64,000 bases of DNA. Source: Hydrogenophaga crassostreae (GTDB lineage Bacteria > Pseudomonadota > Gammaproteobacteria > Burkholderiales > Burkholderiaceae_C). Positions 56,622 through 64,000 of the stretch are shown here, in pieces. The DNA lies in the NCBI RefSeq assembly GCF_001761385.1, contig NZ_CP017476.1, positions 4,639,501 to 4,703,500 on the forward strand, read 5' to 3'. The notes beneath the pieces are model-generated. The model did no database searches and had not been told where the DNA came from. It was given only the letters and a program-made list of their open reading frames with translations. Both the position numbers and the translations under genes were made by a program. Positions within the stretch are counted from its first letter, which is position 1. Each line of letters opens with the position of its first letter.

Positions 56622-56694
56622 AGAGGGCTCAAGCCCTGCACAGGTGGCACAGGCTGCCTGTCGTTGGCTCCGGCCGATTCCGTTTCAGCGACAC

Positions 56695-58203
56695 CTATTT
56701 TGCTGTGGGCATGACGAATTCAGCGCCCTTCTCGATGCTCTCGGGCCAGCGCTGCATGATGGATTTCTGCTTGGTGTAAAAACGCACGCCCTCTTCGCCA
56801 TAGGCGTGCATGTCGCCAAACAGGCTCTTCTTCCAGCCGCCAAAACCCTGCCAGGCCATGGGCACAGGGATCGGCACATTGATACCGACCATGCCAACCT
56901 GGATACGGCGGGCAAACTCGCGCGCCACGTTGCCATCGCGGGTGAAACAACTGGTGCCGTTGCCGAACTCGTGGTCGTTGATGAGTTGCACGGCTTCACC
57001 GAAGTCTTTGGCGCGCACGCAGCTCAACACCGGACCAAAGATCTCTTCCTTGTAGATTTTCATCTCGGGGGTCACGTGGTCGAACAGCGTGCCGCCCATC
57101 CAGAAACCTTCGCCACAGCCTTCGCCCGCCCTGGCACCGTCAAAACCCCGCCCATCAACCAGCATCCTGGCGCCTTCGGCTTCACCAGCCTCGATGTAGC
57201 CGGTGATGCGCTGGTGCGCGGCAGCGGTGACGATGGGTCCCATTTCGGCAGCCAGATTGGTGCCATTCAAAATCTTGAGCGCCTTCGTGCGCTCGATCAG
57301 CTTGGGCATGATTCTCTCGGCCACATCGCCTACCAGGACCGCCACCGAGATCGCCATGCAGCGCTCGCCAGCCGACCCATAAGCCGCGCCCATGAGCGCG
57401 TCCACCGCCTGGTCCAGATCGGCGTCGGGCATCACCACCATGTGGTTCTTCGCTCCACCCAAAGCCTGCACGCGCTTGCCGTGGTGCGCACCGGTTTCGT
57501 AGATGTAGTTGGCGATGGGGGTAGAGCCGACGAAGCTCACGGCTTTGACATCGGGGTGCACCAGCAGCGCGTCCACGGCTTCCTTGTCGCCCTGCACCAC
57601 GTTGAACACACCGTCTGGCAAACCGGCTTGCTGGAACAGCTCGGCCATGAGCAGGCTGGCGCTCGGATCGGTCGGGCTGGGCTTCAGGATGAAGGTGTTG
57701 CCGGCGGCGATCGCCACCGGGAACATCCACATGGGCACCATCACCGGGAAGTTGAACGGCGTGATGCCGGCCACCACGCCCAGCGGCTGGCGCAGCGTCC
57801 AGTTGTCCATGCCGGTCGAGACCTGATCGGAAAAATCGCCTTTCAGCAGTTGCGGCATGCCGCAGGCAAATTCGATGATGTCGATACCGCGGGCCACTTC
57901 GCCCTGGGCGTCGGTGAACACCTTGCCGTGCTCCGCGGTGATCATGTGGGCCAGCTTGTCTTTGTGCTGGTTCACCAGATCCAGAAACTTGAACATCACC
58001 CGTGCGCGGCGGATCGGTGGCGTATCGGACCAGGCTGGGAAGGCGGCCTTGGCGGCGGCCACAGCGATGTCCACATCGGATGCAGTGGCCAGGGCCACCC
58101 GGCCGGTGACCGCTCCGGTGGCGGGGTTGAACACATCTTGAGCGCGGGTTGAGGATCCTGCGGCGTGGGCGCCGGCGATGAAATGATGGATGGCAGTGGT
58201 CAT
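56695..58203 (-). CDS. mmsA: Methylmalonate-semialdehyde dehydrogenase (CoA-acylating)
   Basis: Oxidises methylmalonate or malonate semialdehyde to propionyl- or acetyl-CoA in valine and inositol catabolism. The 502 residues have NAD-binding [16 protein letters not shown] (Asn151), the Gly-rich [12 protein letters not shown] and the catalytic [13 protein letters not shown] (Cys282). The block CMAISVAV and [13 protein letters not shown] identify the CoA-dependent MmsA group rather than ordinary aldehyde dehydrogenases. No other valine-degradation gene is adjacent. A divergent LysR is 124 bp away. Confidence 0.94.
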   Translation of the reverse strand: MTTAIHHFIAGAHAAGSSTRAQDVFNPATGAVTGRVALATASDVDIAVAAAKAAFPAWSDTPPIRRARVMFKFLDLVNQHKDKLAHMITAEHGKVFTDAQGEVARGIDIIEFACGMPQLLKGDFSDQVSTGMDNWTLRQPLGVVAGITPFNFPVMVPMWMFPVAIAAGNTFILKPSPTDPSASLLMAELFQQAGLPDGVFNVVQGDKEAVDALLVHPDVKAVSFVGSTPIANYIYETGAHHGKRVQALGGAKNHMVVMPDADLDQAVDALMGAAYGSAGERCMAISVAVLVGDVAERIMPKLIERTKALKILNGTNLAAEMGPIVTAAAHQRITGYIEAGEAEGARMLVDGRGFDGARAGEGCGEGFWMGGTLFDHVTPEMKIYKEEIFGPVLSCVRAKDFGEAVQLINDHEFGNGTSCFTRDGNVAREFARRIQVGMVGINVPIPVPMAWQGFGGWKKSLFGDMHAYGEEGVRFYTKQKSIMQRWPESIEKGAEFVMPTAK

Positions 58204-58300
58204 GAGGGTGTGTCTCCAGATTGGGTCGAAAGGCCGTGCGGCTTCGCTGATCAGTGTAGGAACGAACGCCCACAGAAACAACCCGTTTTCACTGAACTAA

Positions 58301-58320
58301 TTGTTCAAAATAGTGAACAA
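58301..58320. promoter_or_regulatory. Perfect 7-bp inverted repeat in the mmsA-LysR intergenic region
   Basis: ttgttca-aaatag-tgaacaa: 7-bp arms are exact complements around a 6-bp spacer, centred about 18 bp upstream of the LysR ATG (58328) and about 108 bp from the mmsA start. The place and symmetry suit a LysR binding site that controls the divergent mmsA gene and the regulator itself. Binding is inferred from position. Confidence 0.6.
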
Positions 58321-58327
58321 TAGAACC

Positions 58328-59278
58328 ATGAACTCACAAAAATCGCATGAACTCTGGGGCCACTTCCACTGGCTGGGCGTCCTGGCCCAGCAAGGCAGCT
58401 ACACCGCCGCTGCAGCGCGCCTTGGCGTGAGCAAGGCCGCGGTGAGTCAGCGCATCGCCGAGCTGGAGCGTTCGGCCGGTGTGCCGCTGGTGCAGCGCAC
58501 CACGCGCAGCGTGCGCCTCACCGAAGCAGGTCAGCGCCTGGTGGACGACACCCGCGCGTCGTTTGAACACATTGCCCAGTCTTTTTCCCAGGTGCGCGAT
58601 CTGGCGGGTGAGCCACGGGGTTTGCTGCGCGTGACCGCACCGGTGGCATTCGCGCGCCAGCAATTGGTGCCACGCTTGGGCGAATTCCTGCGCGAGTACC
58701 CCGATGTGCGCCTGGAGCTCAACCTTTCGGACCACCTGAGTTCGCTGGCCACCGAGGGTTTTGACCTCGCCATTCGGCACACAGCGAGCCCACCCGACAC
58801 CCACGTGGCCTGGACGCTTTGTGCCACCGGCTCGGTGCTGGTTGCCACCAAAGCCTACTTGCGCCGCCTGGGCACGCCTGAAAACCCAGCCGACCTGGCG
58901 CGACACAATTGCCTGCACTACCCCCGCTCACAGGACATCCCCGCCTGGACTTTGCAGCCCTTGAACAAGAAACCCGGCGGCGACAGGGTCACGGTGCAGG
59001 TGTCGGGCTCTCTGGCCGCCAACAACAGCGAGGCGCTGCGCGATGCGGCCTTGAGCGGCTTGGGCATCGCCCTGTTACCCGACTTCACCGCTCAGAGCCA
59101 CCTGCAAGCGGGCAAGCTGGTCCAGGTGCTGCCCGACTGGAAGCCGGTCGGTGCATTCGCCGAGCATCTTTACGCCATCCGCCCGTACTCGGCCCATGTA
59201 CCGCGTCCGGTCACCGTCTTTGTGAACTTCCTCCGCCAGACTTTCGCGGGCGGTTTCATCGAGGGCATTCGGGCTTGA
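58328..59278 (+). CDS. LysR-family regulator, divergent from mmsA
   Basis: 316 residues. The HTH spans GSYTAAAARLGVSKAAVSQRI (about 26-46). Effector domain 90-295 has VTAPVAFARQQLVPRLGEFL and AIRHTASPPDTHVAW. It starts at the ATG 58328; a longer frame from 58301 would begin within the inverted repeat. It lies opposite mmsA, so it is a candidate for mmsA control. The inducer might be a branched-chain or malonate-derived metabolite, but this is a guess. Confidence 0.9.
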   Translation: MNSQKSHELWGHFHWLGVLAQQGSYTAAAARLGVSKAAVSQRIAELERSAGVPLVQRTTRSVRLTEAGQRLVDDTRASFEHIAQSFSQVRDLAGEPRGLLRVTAPVAFARQQLVPRLGEFLREYPDVRLELNLSDHLSSLATEGFDLAIRHTASPPDTHVAWTLCATGSVLVATKAYLRRLGTPENPADLARHNCLHYPRSQDIPAWTLQPLNKKPGGDRVTVQVSGSLAANNSEALRDAALSGLGIALLPDFTAQSHLQAGKLVQVLPDWKPVGAFAEHLYAIRPYSAHVPRPVTVFVNFLRQTFAGGFIEGIRA

Positions 59279-59336
59279 GGCCGTGGTGGCGCAGACACAC
59301 CCGAACCACCCTTCGTCGGATGGCTCAGACACAATC

Positions 59337-59350
59337 TAGGGTTTACCCTA
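59337..59350. promoter_or_regulatory. Palindrome upstream of a small conserved gene
   Basis: TAGGGT-tt-ACCCTA, a 14-bp palindrome with 6-bp arms, ends 43 bp before the ATG at 59393. It overlaps a -10-like TAATAAT. It is thus placed to act as an operator overlapping the promoter of that gene. Confidence 0.5.
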
Positions 59351-59392
59351 ATAATCAGGGCTTATCTGAAACAAATCATTCAAGGATTCCCG

Positions 59393-59647
59393 ATGTCGAC
59401 CGCCAGCGTGCTCACGCTCCCCCCCACTTCCGCCAATGTCTTGGGCCTTTGGCTCCAGAAGGGCCTGAACAGCTTTCGCACCACCGCCGCTTCAGTGCCT
59501 GCGTCAGCGGCCCGCCCTTCGTCGGCCAACCGCCAGGAAGCGGAAAAATTGCGAACACTCGCCCGCGACATGATGCGCATCGACGCCGGCTCCGCCGCTG
59601 ACATGTTTGCCGCGGCAGACCGCCACGAGTTTGGCTACAACGCCTGA
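59393..59647 (+). CDS. Small conserved protein (84 residues, DUF1127-like tail)
   Basis: Has a hydrophobic-polar N-terminus and a C-terminal block DMMRIDAGSAADMFAAADRHE. That tail is like those of small Comamonadaceae proteins of about 80 residues (ADLxAAADRHE pattern). A ribosome site AAGGA is 6-7 nt before the ATG. The palindrome at 59337 lies in its promoter region and a long terminator follows 13 nt after its stop. Molecular role unknown. Confidence 0.7.
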   Translation: MSTASVLTLPPTSANVLGLWLQKGLNSFRTTAASVPASAARPSSANRQEAEKLRTLARDMMRIDAGSAADMFAAADRHEFGYNA

Positions 59648-59659
59648 AATGGCTCAACG

Positions 59660-59699
59660 CCCATTGAAAAAGCCCGCATTCGCGGGCTTTTTCAATGGG
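59660..59699. terminator. Bidirectional intrinsic terminator with 18-bp perfect stem
   Basis: Arms at 59660-59677 and 59682-59699 (starting cccattgaaaaagcccgc) are exact complements around a 4-nt loop. The A-run and T-run flank the GC core, so it can terminate from either side. It sits between the converging small gene (plus) and purC (minus, stop at 59713). Confidence 0.9.
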
Positions 59700-59712
59700 C
59701 AAAACCGCAGAA

Positions 59713-60624
59713 TCAACCCATCAGACGCGTCAGGGCTTCCTGGTATTTCGCCGAGGTCTTTTCGATCACCTCTCTGGGCAGACGCGGCGCCGGTGGCGCT
59801 TTGTCCCAAGGCTGGCCACTGACCTTGGCCGCTTCCAGCCAGTCGCGCAGGAATTGTTTGTCGTAGCTGGGCGGGTTTTCGCCTACCACGTAGCTTTCGG
59901 CTGGCCAGTAGCGCGATGAGTCGGGTGTCAGCACCTCGTCCATCAGCACCACCTTGCCGGCCTTGTCCAGGCCAAACTCGAACTTGGTGTCGGCAATGAT
60001 GATGCCCTTTTTGAGCGCAATGTCGGCGGCAGCCTTGTACAGGGCAATGGCCAGGTCACGGATCTGGCCGGCCACATCGGCGCCAACCATTTCAACGGTT
60101 TTCTCGAAAGTGATGTTCTCGTCGTGCTCACCCATCTCGGCCTTGGCCGCCGGCGTGTAAATCGGCTCAGGCAGCTTGGACGCGTTCTGCAACCCCTCAG
60201 GCAGCGCCACACCACACACCGAACGGCTCTCCTGATACGCCTTCCAGCCGCTTCCCGCCAGATAGCCGCGCACCACGGCTTCCACCGGAATCGGCTTCAG
60301 GCGCTGCACCAGCATCGAGCGGTCGACCACCTGGGGCACTTCCGCCGGGCTCACCACGCTTTCAGGCGCATCGCCGGTCAGGTGGATGGGGCAAATGTTC
60401 AGGCCTTTGGGGCCCAGCCGGTCAAACCAGAACAAGGACAGCTTGGTCAGTAACGCGCCCTTGCCCGGGATCGGCTCGCCCATGATCACGTCGAAAGCGC
60501 TGATGCGGTCGGAAGCGACCATCAATATGCGGTCATCGCCCACGGCGTAGTTGTCGCGCACCTTGCCACGCGCAAGCAGCGGCAAAGAAGTCAGGGCAGA
60601 GGTGTGGAGAGCAGCGGAGGTCAT
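59713..60624 (-). CDS. purC: Phosphoribosylaminoimidazole-succinocarboxamide synthase
   Basis: ATP-dependent step joining aspartate to CAIR in purine synthesis. The 303 residues, from ATG 60624, contain [30 protein letters not shown] (key: GKVRDNY), [19 protein letters not shown] and [21 protein letters not shown]. This is the longer SAICAR synthase of the plant/bacterial group. purE and purK are about 19 kb away. The start is very near an upstream terminator-like hairpin (60658-60692). Confidence 0.97.
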   Translation of the reverse strand: MTSAALHTSALTSLPLLARGKVRDNYAVGDDRILMVASDRISAFDVIMGEPIPGKGALLTKLSLFWFDRLGPKGLNICPIHLTGDAPESVVSPAEVPQVVDRSMLVQRLKPIPVEAVVRGYLAGSGWKAYQESRSVCGVALPEGLQNASKLPEPIYTPAAKAEMGEHDENITFEKTVEMVGADVAGQIRDLAIALYKAAADIALKKGIIIADTKFEFGLDKAGKVVLMDEVLTPDSSRYWPAESYVVGENPPSYDKQFLRDWLEAAKVSGQPWDKAPPAPRLPREVIEKTSAKYQEALTRLMG

Positions 60625-60657
60625 GGTGGATCGTCGGTCGCAAAAGGGGCAGGCAAG

Positions 60658-60692
60658 AAAAAAGCCCGTTTGACGAACAGTCAACGGGCTTT
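60658..60692 (-). terminator. Terminator-like hairpin in the purC upstream region
   Basis: On the minus strand aaagcccgttgactg and gtcaaacgggctttttt form a long stem around TTC (with one mismatched/bulged base), then a U-run. Its end lies only about 34 nt before the purC ATG. It could end the upstream DUF2254 transcript. But a -10-like TGCGATAAT lies upstream of it on the minus strand, so it may instead sit in the purC leader as an attenuator. The two choices cannot be separated by eye. Confidence 0.6.
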
Positions 60693-60795
60693 GAACCATT
60701 CCGGGCAATTATCGCAGGTCAATCGCTGCTCCATCTGCACCTTGTTACCCGGGCCGGATCCGCCCCGTCAGGCGACCCTAGTCTGCAACATGCCT

Positions 60796-62052
60796 TCATG
60801 CTTCGGGCTTGTACTTCCACTCGGCCAGCGCGTCGCGCTCCCTTTGCAGTTTCAGCCCCTGAAGCGCATGGTCTTTGGCTGCCAGGGCTTCGGCCAAGGC
60901 GGCTTCGCGCAAGGTTTCATAGGTGTTGTCGGCCAACAGCGCCAGGGCCGTCTGGAGCGCCAGAGCCACCTCCAGCATGTGCGCGCCGTCGCGCGCGATG
61001 GGCTCGAACACATGGCGCAACAACGCCTCCTCGTCAACGGGCACCAGGGTCACACGTTCAAAACGGGCCACGGGTTTTTCTTCACCGGGGGGGAGGTGCG
61101 AGCCATCAATCAGCAACCGGGTCAGTACCCCGGTCACCATCACGGCGGTGCCGGGATCGTTCACGGCAGGAGACAAGGCGCGTTGCGCAATCTCGCTCAG
61201 GATGACCAGACCAAACCGTGGGTCCTGATCCTGCGTTCGATCACGGCCCACCAAAAATGCCTTGGCCAGATCTTCCAGGGTGCCCGCGTCGGGCGCACCA
61301 CGCCCTTCAATCACAGCCAGAACGCTGGACGGCGCCACATAGTCTCCCGGTCGAACCCGAACATGAATCAAGGTTTCATGTTCGGCCGCGATCCGCTGCA
61401 GCGATGCCAGGTCAATGTATTGCAGCCACCCCGAGCGCACGCCATGAACCCGCACACCCGAGGGCGCCGAGTCCGGTGCATCGGTTCGAGCGCCCAAGGC
61501 GGGCTCTGCAAACCAGGCCCGCAAAGGCGGCAAGGCGGCGTTTTCCACTGTCTTGATGGTGTGGCTCATGCGGCCCAGCTTGGACAGGGTATCGATCCAG
61601 CGCAGCAAGGCCAATATCAGATAGCCCAGCACGTAAATGGTGAAGCCCAACAACACGAAGCGTCCTGTGTCTCCGTAGTACCCAAGCCCCAGCGCCGTCA
61701 ATGCCACCATGGCGAAAATGAACGAGGCGATGAAGGCAGAAATCGCATGCTGCGCACTGTCATCGGCCATCACCAACCGCGTGGCGCGCGGCGTGGCACT
61801 GGAAGCGGCGGACGCGAAAGCACTGACCAGAATGGAAAGCGAAAAGGTGCTTACCGTCAACATGCTGGAAGCAATGATGGTGAGCAGACCTTCCAGGGCG
61901 GACTGTCCGATGTTGGGCATGCCTGCGGGCAGCGGCAAGTGGTTGGCAAGCGCCGCCATGAGCGCGGCAGCCACGGCAGCCACGCTCCAGAAGGTGGGCC
62001 GAAACCAGAGCTTGCCGTGGAGGCGACGCCAGATCAATTGCAGTTTGAACAT
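60796..62052 (-). CDS. DUF2254-family membrane protein
   Basis: 418 residues. The N-terminal half has four hydrophobic segments, including FWSVAAVAAALMAALANHL and STFSLSILVSAFASAAS, and GFTIYVLGYLILALL. The soluble half has QRIAAEHETLIHVRVRPGDYV and ILSEIAQRALSPAVNDPGTAV. This is the DUF2254 layout (predicted membrane protein, unknown function). The ATG at 62052 is chosen because the frame upstream shadows the next gene's DNA without conserved sequence. It stands between purC and a small helical gene. Confidence 0.88.
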   Translation of the reverse strand: MFKLQLIWRRLHGKLWFRPTFWSVAAVAAALMAALANHLPLPAGMPNIGQSALEGLLTIIASSMLTVSTFSLSILVSAFASAASSATPRATRLVMADDSAQHAISAFIASFIFAMVALTALGLGYYGDTGRFVLLGFTIYVLGYLILALLRWIDTLSKLGRMSHTIKTVENAALPPLRAWFAEPALGARTDAPDSAPSGVRVHGVRSGWLQYIDLASLQRIAAEHETLIHVRVRPGDYVAPSSVLAVIEGRGAPDAGTLEDLAKAFLVGRDRTQDQDPRFGLVILSEIAQRALSPAVNDPGTAVMVTGVLTRLLIDGSHLPPGEEKPVARFERVTLVPVDEEALLRHVFEPIARDGAHMLEVALALQTALALLADNTYETLREAALAEALAAKDHALQGLKLQRERDALAEWKYKPEA

Positions 62053-62143
62053 GACTGGCGATGATAGGGCGTAGCGCCGCGGAACGAGGACATGGCGGCT
62101 GGATTGGCGCTGCTCAAACCTGGAAAAACCTTGTTCACAGGCC

Positions 62144-62560
62144 CTAAGGCTTGCCGAGCTTGATCTTGACCTGAAGGCCCCGCGCCAGCTTCTCCACCGA
62201 TGCGAAATCGGTTTTGGCTTGGCGTAGAAACTCCGCGTCCAATTGGCCAGGGTCGGCCCAATAGCGCCCAGCAACGTCGCATTTTTTGGCCAGCGACTTG
62301 AGCCCCAGACGCTCCAGCTCCTGGCCCAGCTCGGTCCACTGAACCGCAATCTCGCCCTCGGTGCTGTGGTTTTGCTGGCCTTCTTGCAAGCCCCGCGAAT
62401 AGGCCTGGGTCAGGCGCAGCGCCAGGATGACTTTGTTGATCGCTTTGAGGCTTTCTTGTTGCCGAGCGGACTTCGCGCGCGAAAGGTTGCGTAGCCAGGT
62501 CGCGACATGGGTGCCGAGCACCTTGGCGATAGAAACGGCGGAAAGGGTTTGGGTGGGCAT
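62144..62560 (-). CDS. Hypothetical helical protein (138 residues)
   Basis: Starts MPTQTLSAVSIAKVLGTHV; a soluble, basic and mostly helical protein with KAINKVILALRLTQAYSRGLQEG and LGQELERLGLKSLAKKCDVAGRYWAD (in parts). No signal, membrane span, zinc motif or known domain was recognised. It lies 90 nt upstream of the DUF2254 gene and 20 nt downstream of the DUF1059-like gene, on the same strand. Its composition is like other chromosomal genes here, so it is probably real but unassigned. Confidence 0.65.
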   Translation of the reverse strand: MPTQTLSAVSIAKVLGTHVATWLRNLSRAKSARQQESLKAINKVILALRLTQAYSRGLQEGQQNHSTEGEIAVQWTELGQELERLGLKSLAKKCDVAGRYWADPGQLDAEFLRQAKTDFASVEKLARGLQVKIKLGKP

Positions 62561-62580
62561 GCGTGGTGCAAAGCCTGTAC

Positions 62581-62817
62581 TTAGGTTGCGGGCAGTGCGT
62601 CGAATTCGGCCTTTCTTTTCGCAAACCAGTCTTGCATGGCACCCGGCTCGACCATCAGTGCTTTCATCGCATTCATGGCCACCATATGGTTCGCATCGTT
62701 CCGCTGAAGCATTTCCATGGCGTGCTGCTTGCTCAAGTCGGCCAGGTCTTCAAATGTGTTGCCGCTGAATGCCTTGTCGCAAGCGCCACCGAGTTGTCTG
62801 CAAGTCATTGTCTTCAT
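62581..62817 (-). CDS. Small DUF1059-like protein
   Basis: 78 residues from ATG 62817, with AGGAG about 8 nt upstream. It begins MKTMTCRQLGGACDKAFSG with two Cys, and a helix region FEDLADLSKQHAMEMLQRND. The start MKTMTCRxLGGxCxxxF matches the DUF1059 family of small proteins, which often lie near stress or polyphosphate-related genes. Molecular role unknown. Upstream lies the decayed GyrI-like gene on the same strand. Confidence 0.78.
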   Translation of the reverse strand: MKTMTCRQLGGACDKAFSGNTFEDLADLSKQHAMEMLQRNDANHMVAMNAMKALMVEPGAMQDWFAKRKAEFDALPAT

Positions 62818-62923
62818 GGGTATGTCTCCTGGTGTTGAAAGAGTTGAGGCCTTCGTGCAGCACATTAACAGCCTGCCGATCGAGCTCCACGGGCAACGCG
62901 ACACGTTGCGCATTGCCCCATGT

Positions 62924-63222
62924 CAGGGGTTGCCGAAGAATGGTTCTCCACCACATTGGATCGCCACGCCGAATGTCGCTCCGGTAGATCTCGTGGTGTT
63001 TGCCTTTGAGGTTGGATGTTGAGGCAATGAATGCGTGCAGTCGCTCGATGGTCGGCCTCTCTTCGGTGAAGGGGTCGATGTGCACAATCTGGGCGCAAGG
63101 AGAGACGGTGGCATGGTCATCATCACCCGCTTCCGTTGAGACGGTTCATTGGCCGCAAACGTGGGCATGGCGTTGGGGTGATACGAATTCTTCGGTTTTT
63201 TTCTAGGATCGATCTTGCTCAC
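62924..63222 (-). pseudogene. Decayed GyrI-like domain protein gene
   Basis: A GTG at 63222, with GGAGG 5 nt upstream, opens a frame starting VSKIDPRKKPKNSYHPNA, like the N-terminus of GyrI-like (YdeE-type) small-molecule-binding proteins (MSKIDxKKxLKxLYxP). In another frame, from about 63110 to 62924, the minus strand reads CAQIVHIDPFTEERPTIERL and then KGKHHEIYRSD and WRTILRQPL, the family C-terminus. The middle (about 100 residues) is missing and the reading frame shifts. The gene is thus a remnant with an internal deletion and frameshift. Confidence 0.7.
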
Positions 63223-63286
63223 TGACCCTCCCGCATCGAAAGCCATACTGATCCGATTTTTTTGCTCTTGAGAACCGCTTCCTCCC

Positions 63287-63305
63287 TCGCCAGCACAGTG
63301 CTGGC
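63287..63305. terminator. Palindromic hairpin near the fba terminator
   Basis: cgccagcac-a-gtgctggcg, a near-perfect 9-bp palindrome with one central base, lies about 10 nt beyond the fba terminator hairpin on the downstream side. It may strengthen termination or act as a short-lived RNA structure. Confidence 0.4.
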
Positions 63306-63314
63306 GAAAACGAA

Positions 63315-63338
63315 AAAGGCCACCGCAAGGTGGCCTTT
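63315..63338 (-). terminator. Intrinsic terminator after the aldolase gene
   Basis: aaaggccacc and ggtggccttt form a 10-bp stem around gcaa, and on the minus strand the stem is followed by a U-run. It lies about 27 nt after the stop codon of the class II aldolase gene on the minus strand. Confidence 0.85.
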
Positions 63339-63364
63339 CGACACCGCAGCAAGGCGGCAGTAAC

Positions 63365-64000
63365 TCAATTCACCTTCTGCGCCAGTTCGCCTTTGGCATA
63401 GCGCGCGGCCATCACGGTCAAGGTATCGCCCTTGATCTTGCTGCCCTGGCCCTCACAGCCGAACTCCATGTAGCGCTGCTTGGCCACCTGCTTGGCCGCT
63501 TCGCGGGCGGGCTTGAGCCATTCGCGGGCATCGAACTTCTCGGGGTTTTCGGCCATGAACTTGCGCACCGCACCGGTCATGGCCATGCGGATGTCGGTGT
63601 CGATGTTGATCTTGCGCACGCCGTGCTTGATGGCTTCCTGGATTTCAGACACCGGCACGCCGTAGGTCTGCTTCATCTGGCCGCCGTACTGGTTGATGAT
63701 GTCCAGCAGGTCCTGCGGCACGCTGGACGAGCCGTGCATCACCAGATGGGTATTGGGGATGCGGGCGTGGATTTCCTTCACGCGACTGATCGCCAGGATG
63801 TCGCCCGTGGGCTTGCGGCTGAACTTGTAGGCGCCGTGGCTGGTGCCGATGGCGATCGCCAGGGCATCGAGCTGGGTGGCCTTCACAAACGTGGCCGCTT
63901 CTTCGGGGTCGGTCAGCATCTGGCTGTGGTCCAGCTTGCCGGCAGCGCCCACACCGTCCTCTTCGCCGGCGTCACCGGTTTCCAGGTTGCCCAGGCAGCC
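63365..64000 (-). CDS. Class II fructose-bisphosphate aldolase (C-terminal part, runs off the window)
   Basis: Zinc-dependent enzyme of glycolysis and gluconeogenesis or the Calvin cycle. The last 211 codons are present, starting in [16 protein letters not shown], a stretch typical of the class IIA/Fba type before the [11 protein letters not shown] block. Further on are [29 protein letters not shown] and [17 protein letters not shown], which carry zinc- and substrate-binding residues. The gene is cut by the window edge at its 5' side. In Burkholderiales this gene often precedes purC. Confidence 0.94.
   Translation of the reverse strand, partial: GCLGNLETGDAGEEDGVGAAGKLDHSQMLTDPEEAATFVKATQLDALAIAIGTSHGAYKFSRKPTGDILAISRVKEIHARIPNTHLVMHGSSSVPQDLLDIINQYGGQMKQTYGVPVSEIQEAIKHGVRKINIDTDIRMAMTGAVRKFMAENPEKFDAREWLKPAREAAKQVAKQRYMEFGCEGQGSKIKGDTLTVMAARYAKGELAQKVN

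Noticed and set aside
56593..58152. 519-codon open frame antisense to mmsA
   Set aside because: mmsA has catalytic and NAD motifs in order; the antisense product is His-rich noise.
40842..59712. Genomic island with integrase
   Set aside because: No integrase, transposase, tRNA-end duplication or direct repeat at the borders was seen, so only a rearrangement or insertion is suggested.

Overview
This 64-kb window is chromosomal DNA from a high-GC betaproteobacterium, most likely Burkholderiales, family Comamonadaceae. The evidence is the tRNA-Tyr/Gly/Thr-tuf-tRNA-Trp-secE cluster, the argS-SPOR-dsbA-lptA-lptB-rpoN block, the purE-purK-Sua5 block, the codon use and the small conserved proteins typical of that family. 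A genus such as Hydrogenophaga is only a guess. No rRNA, CRISPR array, prophage, transposase or integrase was recognised.

Layout. 0-2.1 kb (all minus): start of secE, tRNA-Trp, tuf, tRNA-Thr, tRNA-Gly, tRNA-Tyr. 2.1-9.1 kb (minus): a trp operon read as a probable leader peptide, trpE, trpG, a threonine aldolase, a LysE-type exporter, trpD, a tiny membrane protein, trpC and ung. 9.2-10.6 kb: two tandem exported chalcone-isomerase-like proteins. 10.8-16.4 kb: gph, a ParA-like ATPase and rpe on minus, then apaG, a CPA2 antiporter, thiL and pgpA on plus. 16.5-27.9 kb: mixed accessory and housekeeping genes (Acg-like Tat lipoprotein, epimerase, LysR, AlkC/AlkD-like repair protein, PncC, a CZB protein, a SEC-C protein, a membrane-anchored glutamate-synthase-like protein, small stress or unknown proteins, a PIN-domain protein). 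27.9-35.8 kb (minus): RNA methyltransferase, rpoN, lptB, lptA, dsbA, SPOR protein, argS. 35.8-40.8 kb: LysR, small exported proteins, Sua5/TsaC, purK, purE.

40.9-59.7 kb is the most accessory part. It holds a thioredoxin-TPR chaperone, a NarL-type regulator with a hybrid histidine kinase, two tandem repeat lipoproteins, an aldo/keto reductase, a lone TRAP binding protein, an RND pump with its fusion protein, a cluster of tiny proteins and mmsA with a divergent LysR. It lies between purE and purC, which are commonly adjacent in related genomes, so it looks like material inserted into or rearranged at a purine locus. 59.7-64 kb: purC preceded by an unusually close terminator-like hairpin, a DUF2254 membrane protein, two small proteins, a decayed GyrI-like gene and the 3' part of a class II fructose-bisphosphate aldolase gene.

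Best candidates for new biology are the tryptophan-rich leader peptide with its GC-rich hairpins before trpE, the small membrane protein between trpD and trpC, the two-component system beside the paired repeat lipoproteins, the terminator-like hairpin in the purC leader, and the cluster of tiny proteins at 55.9-56.6 kb. No complete defence or mobile system was found.
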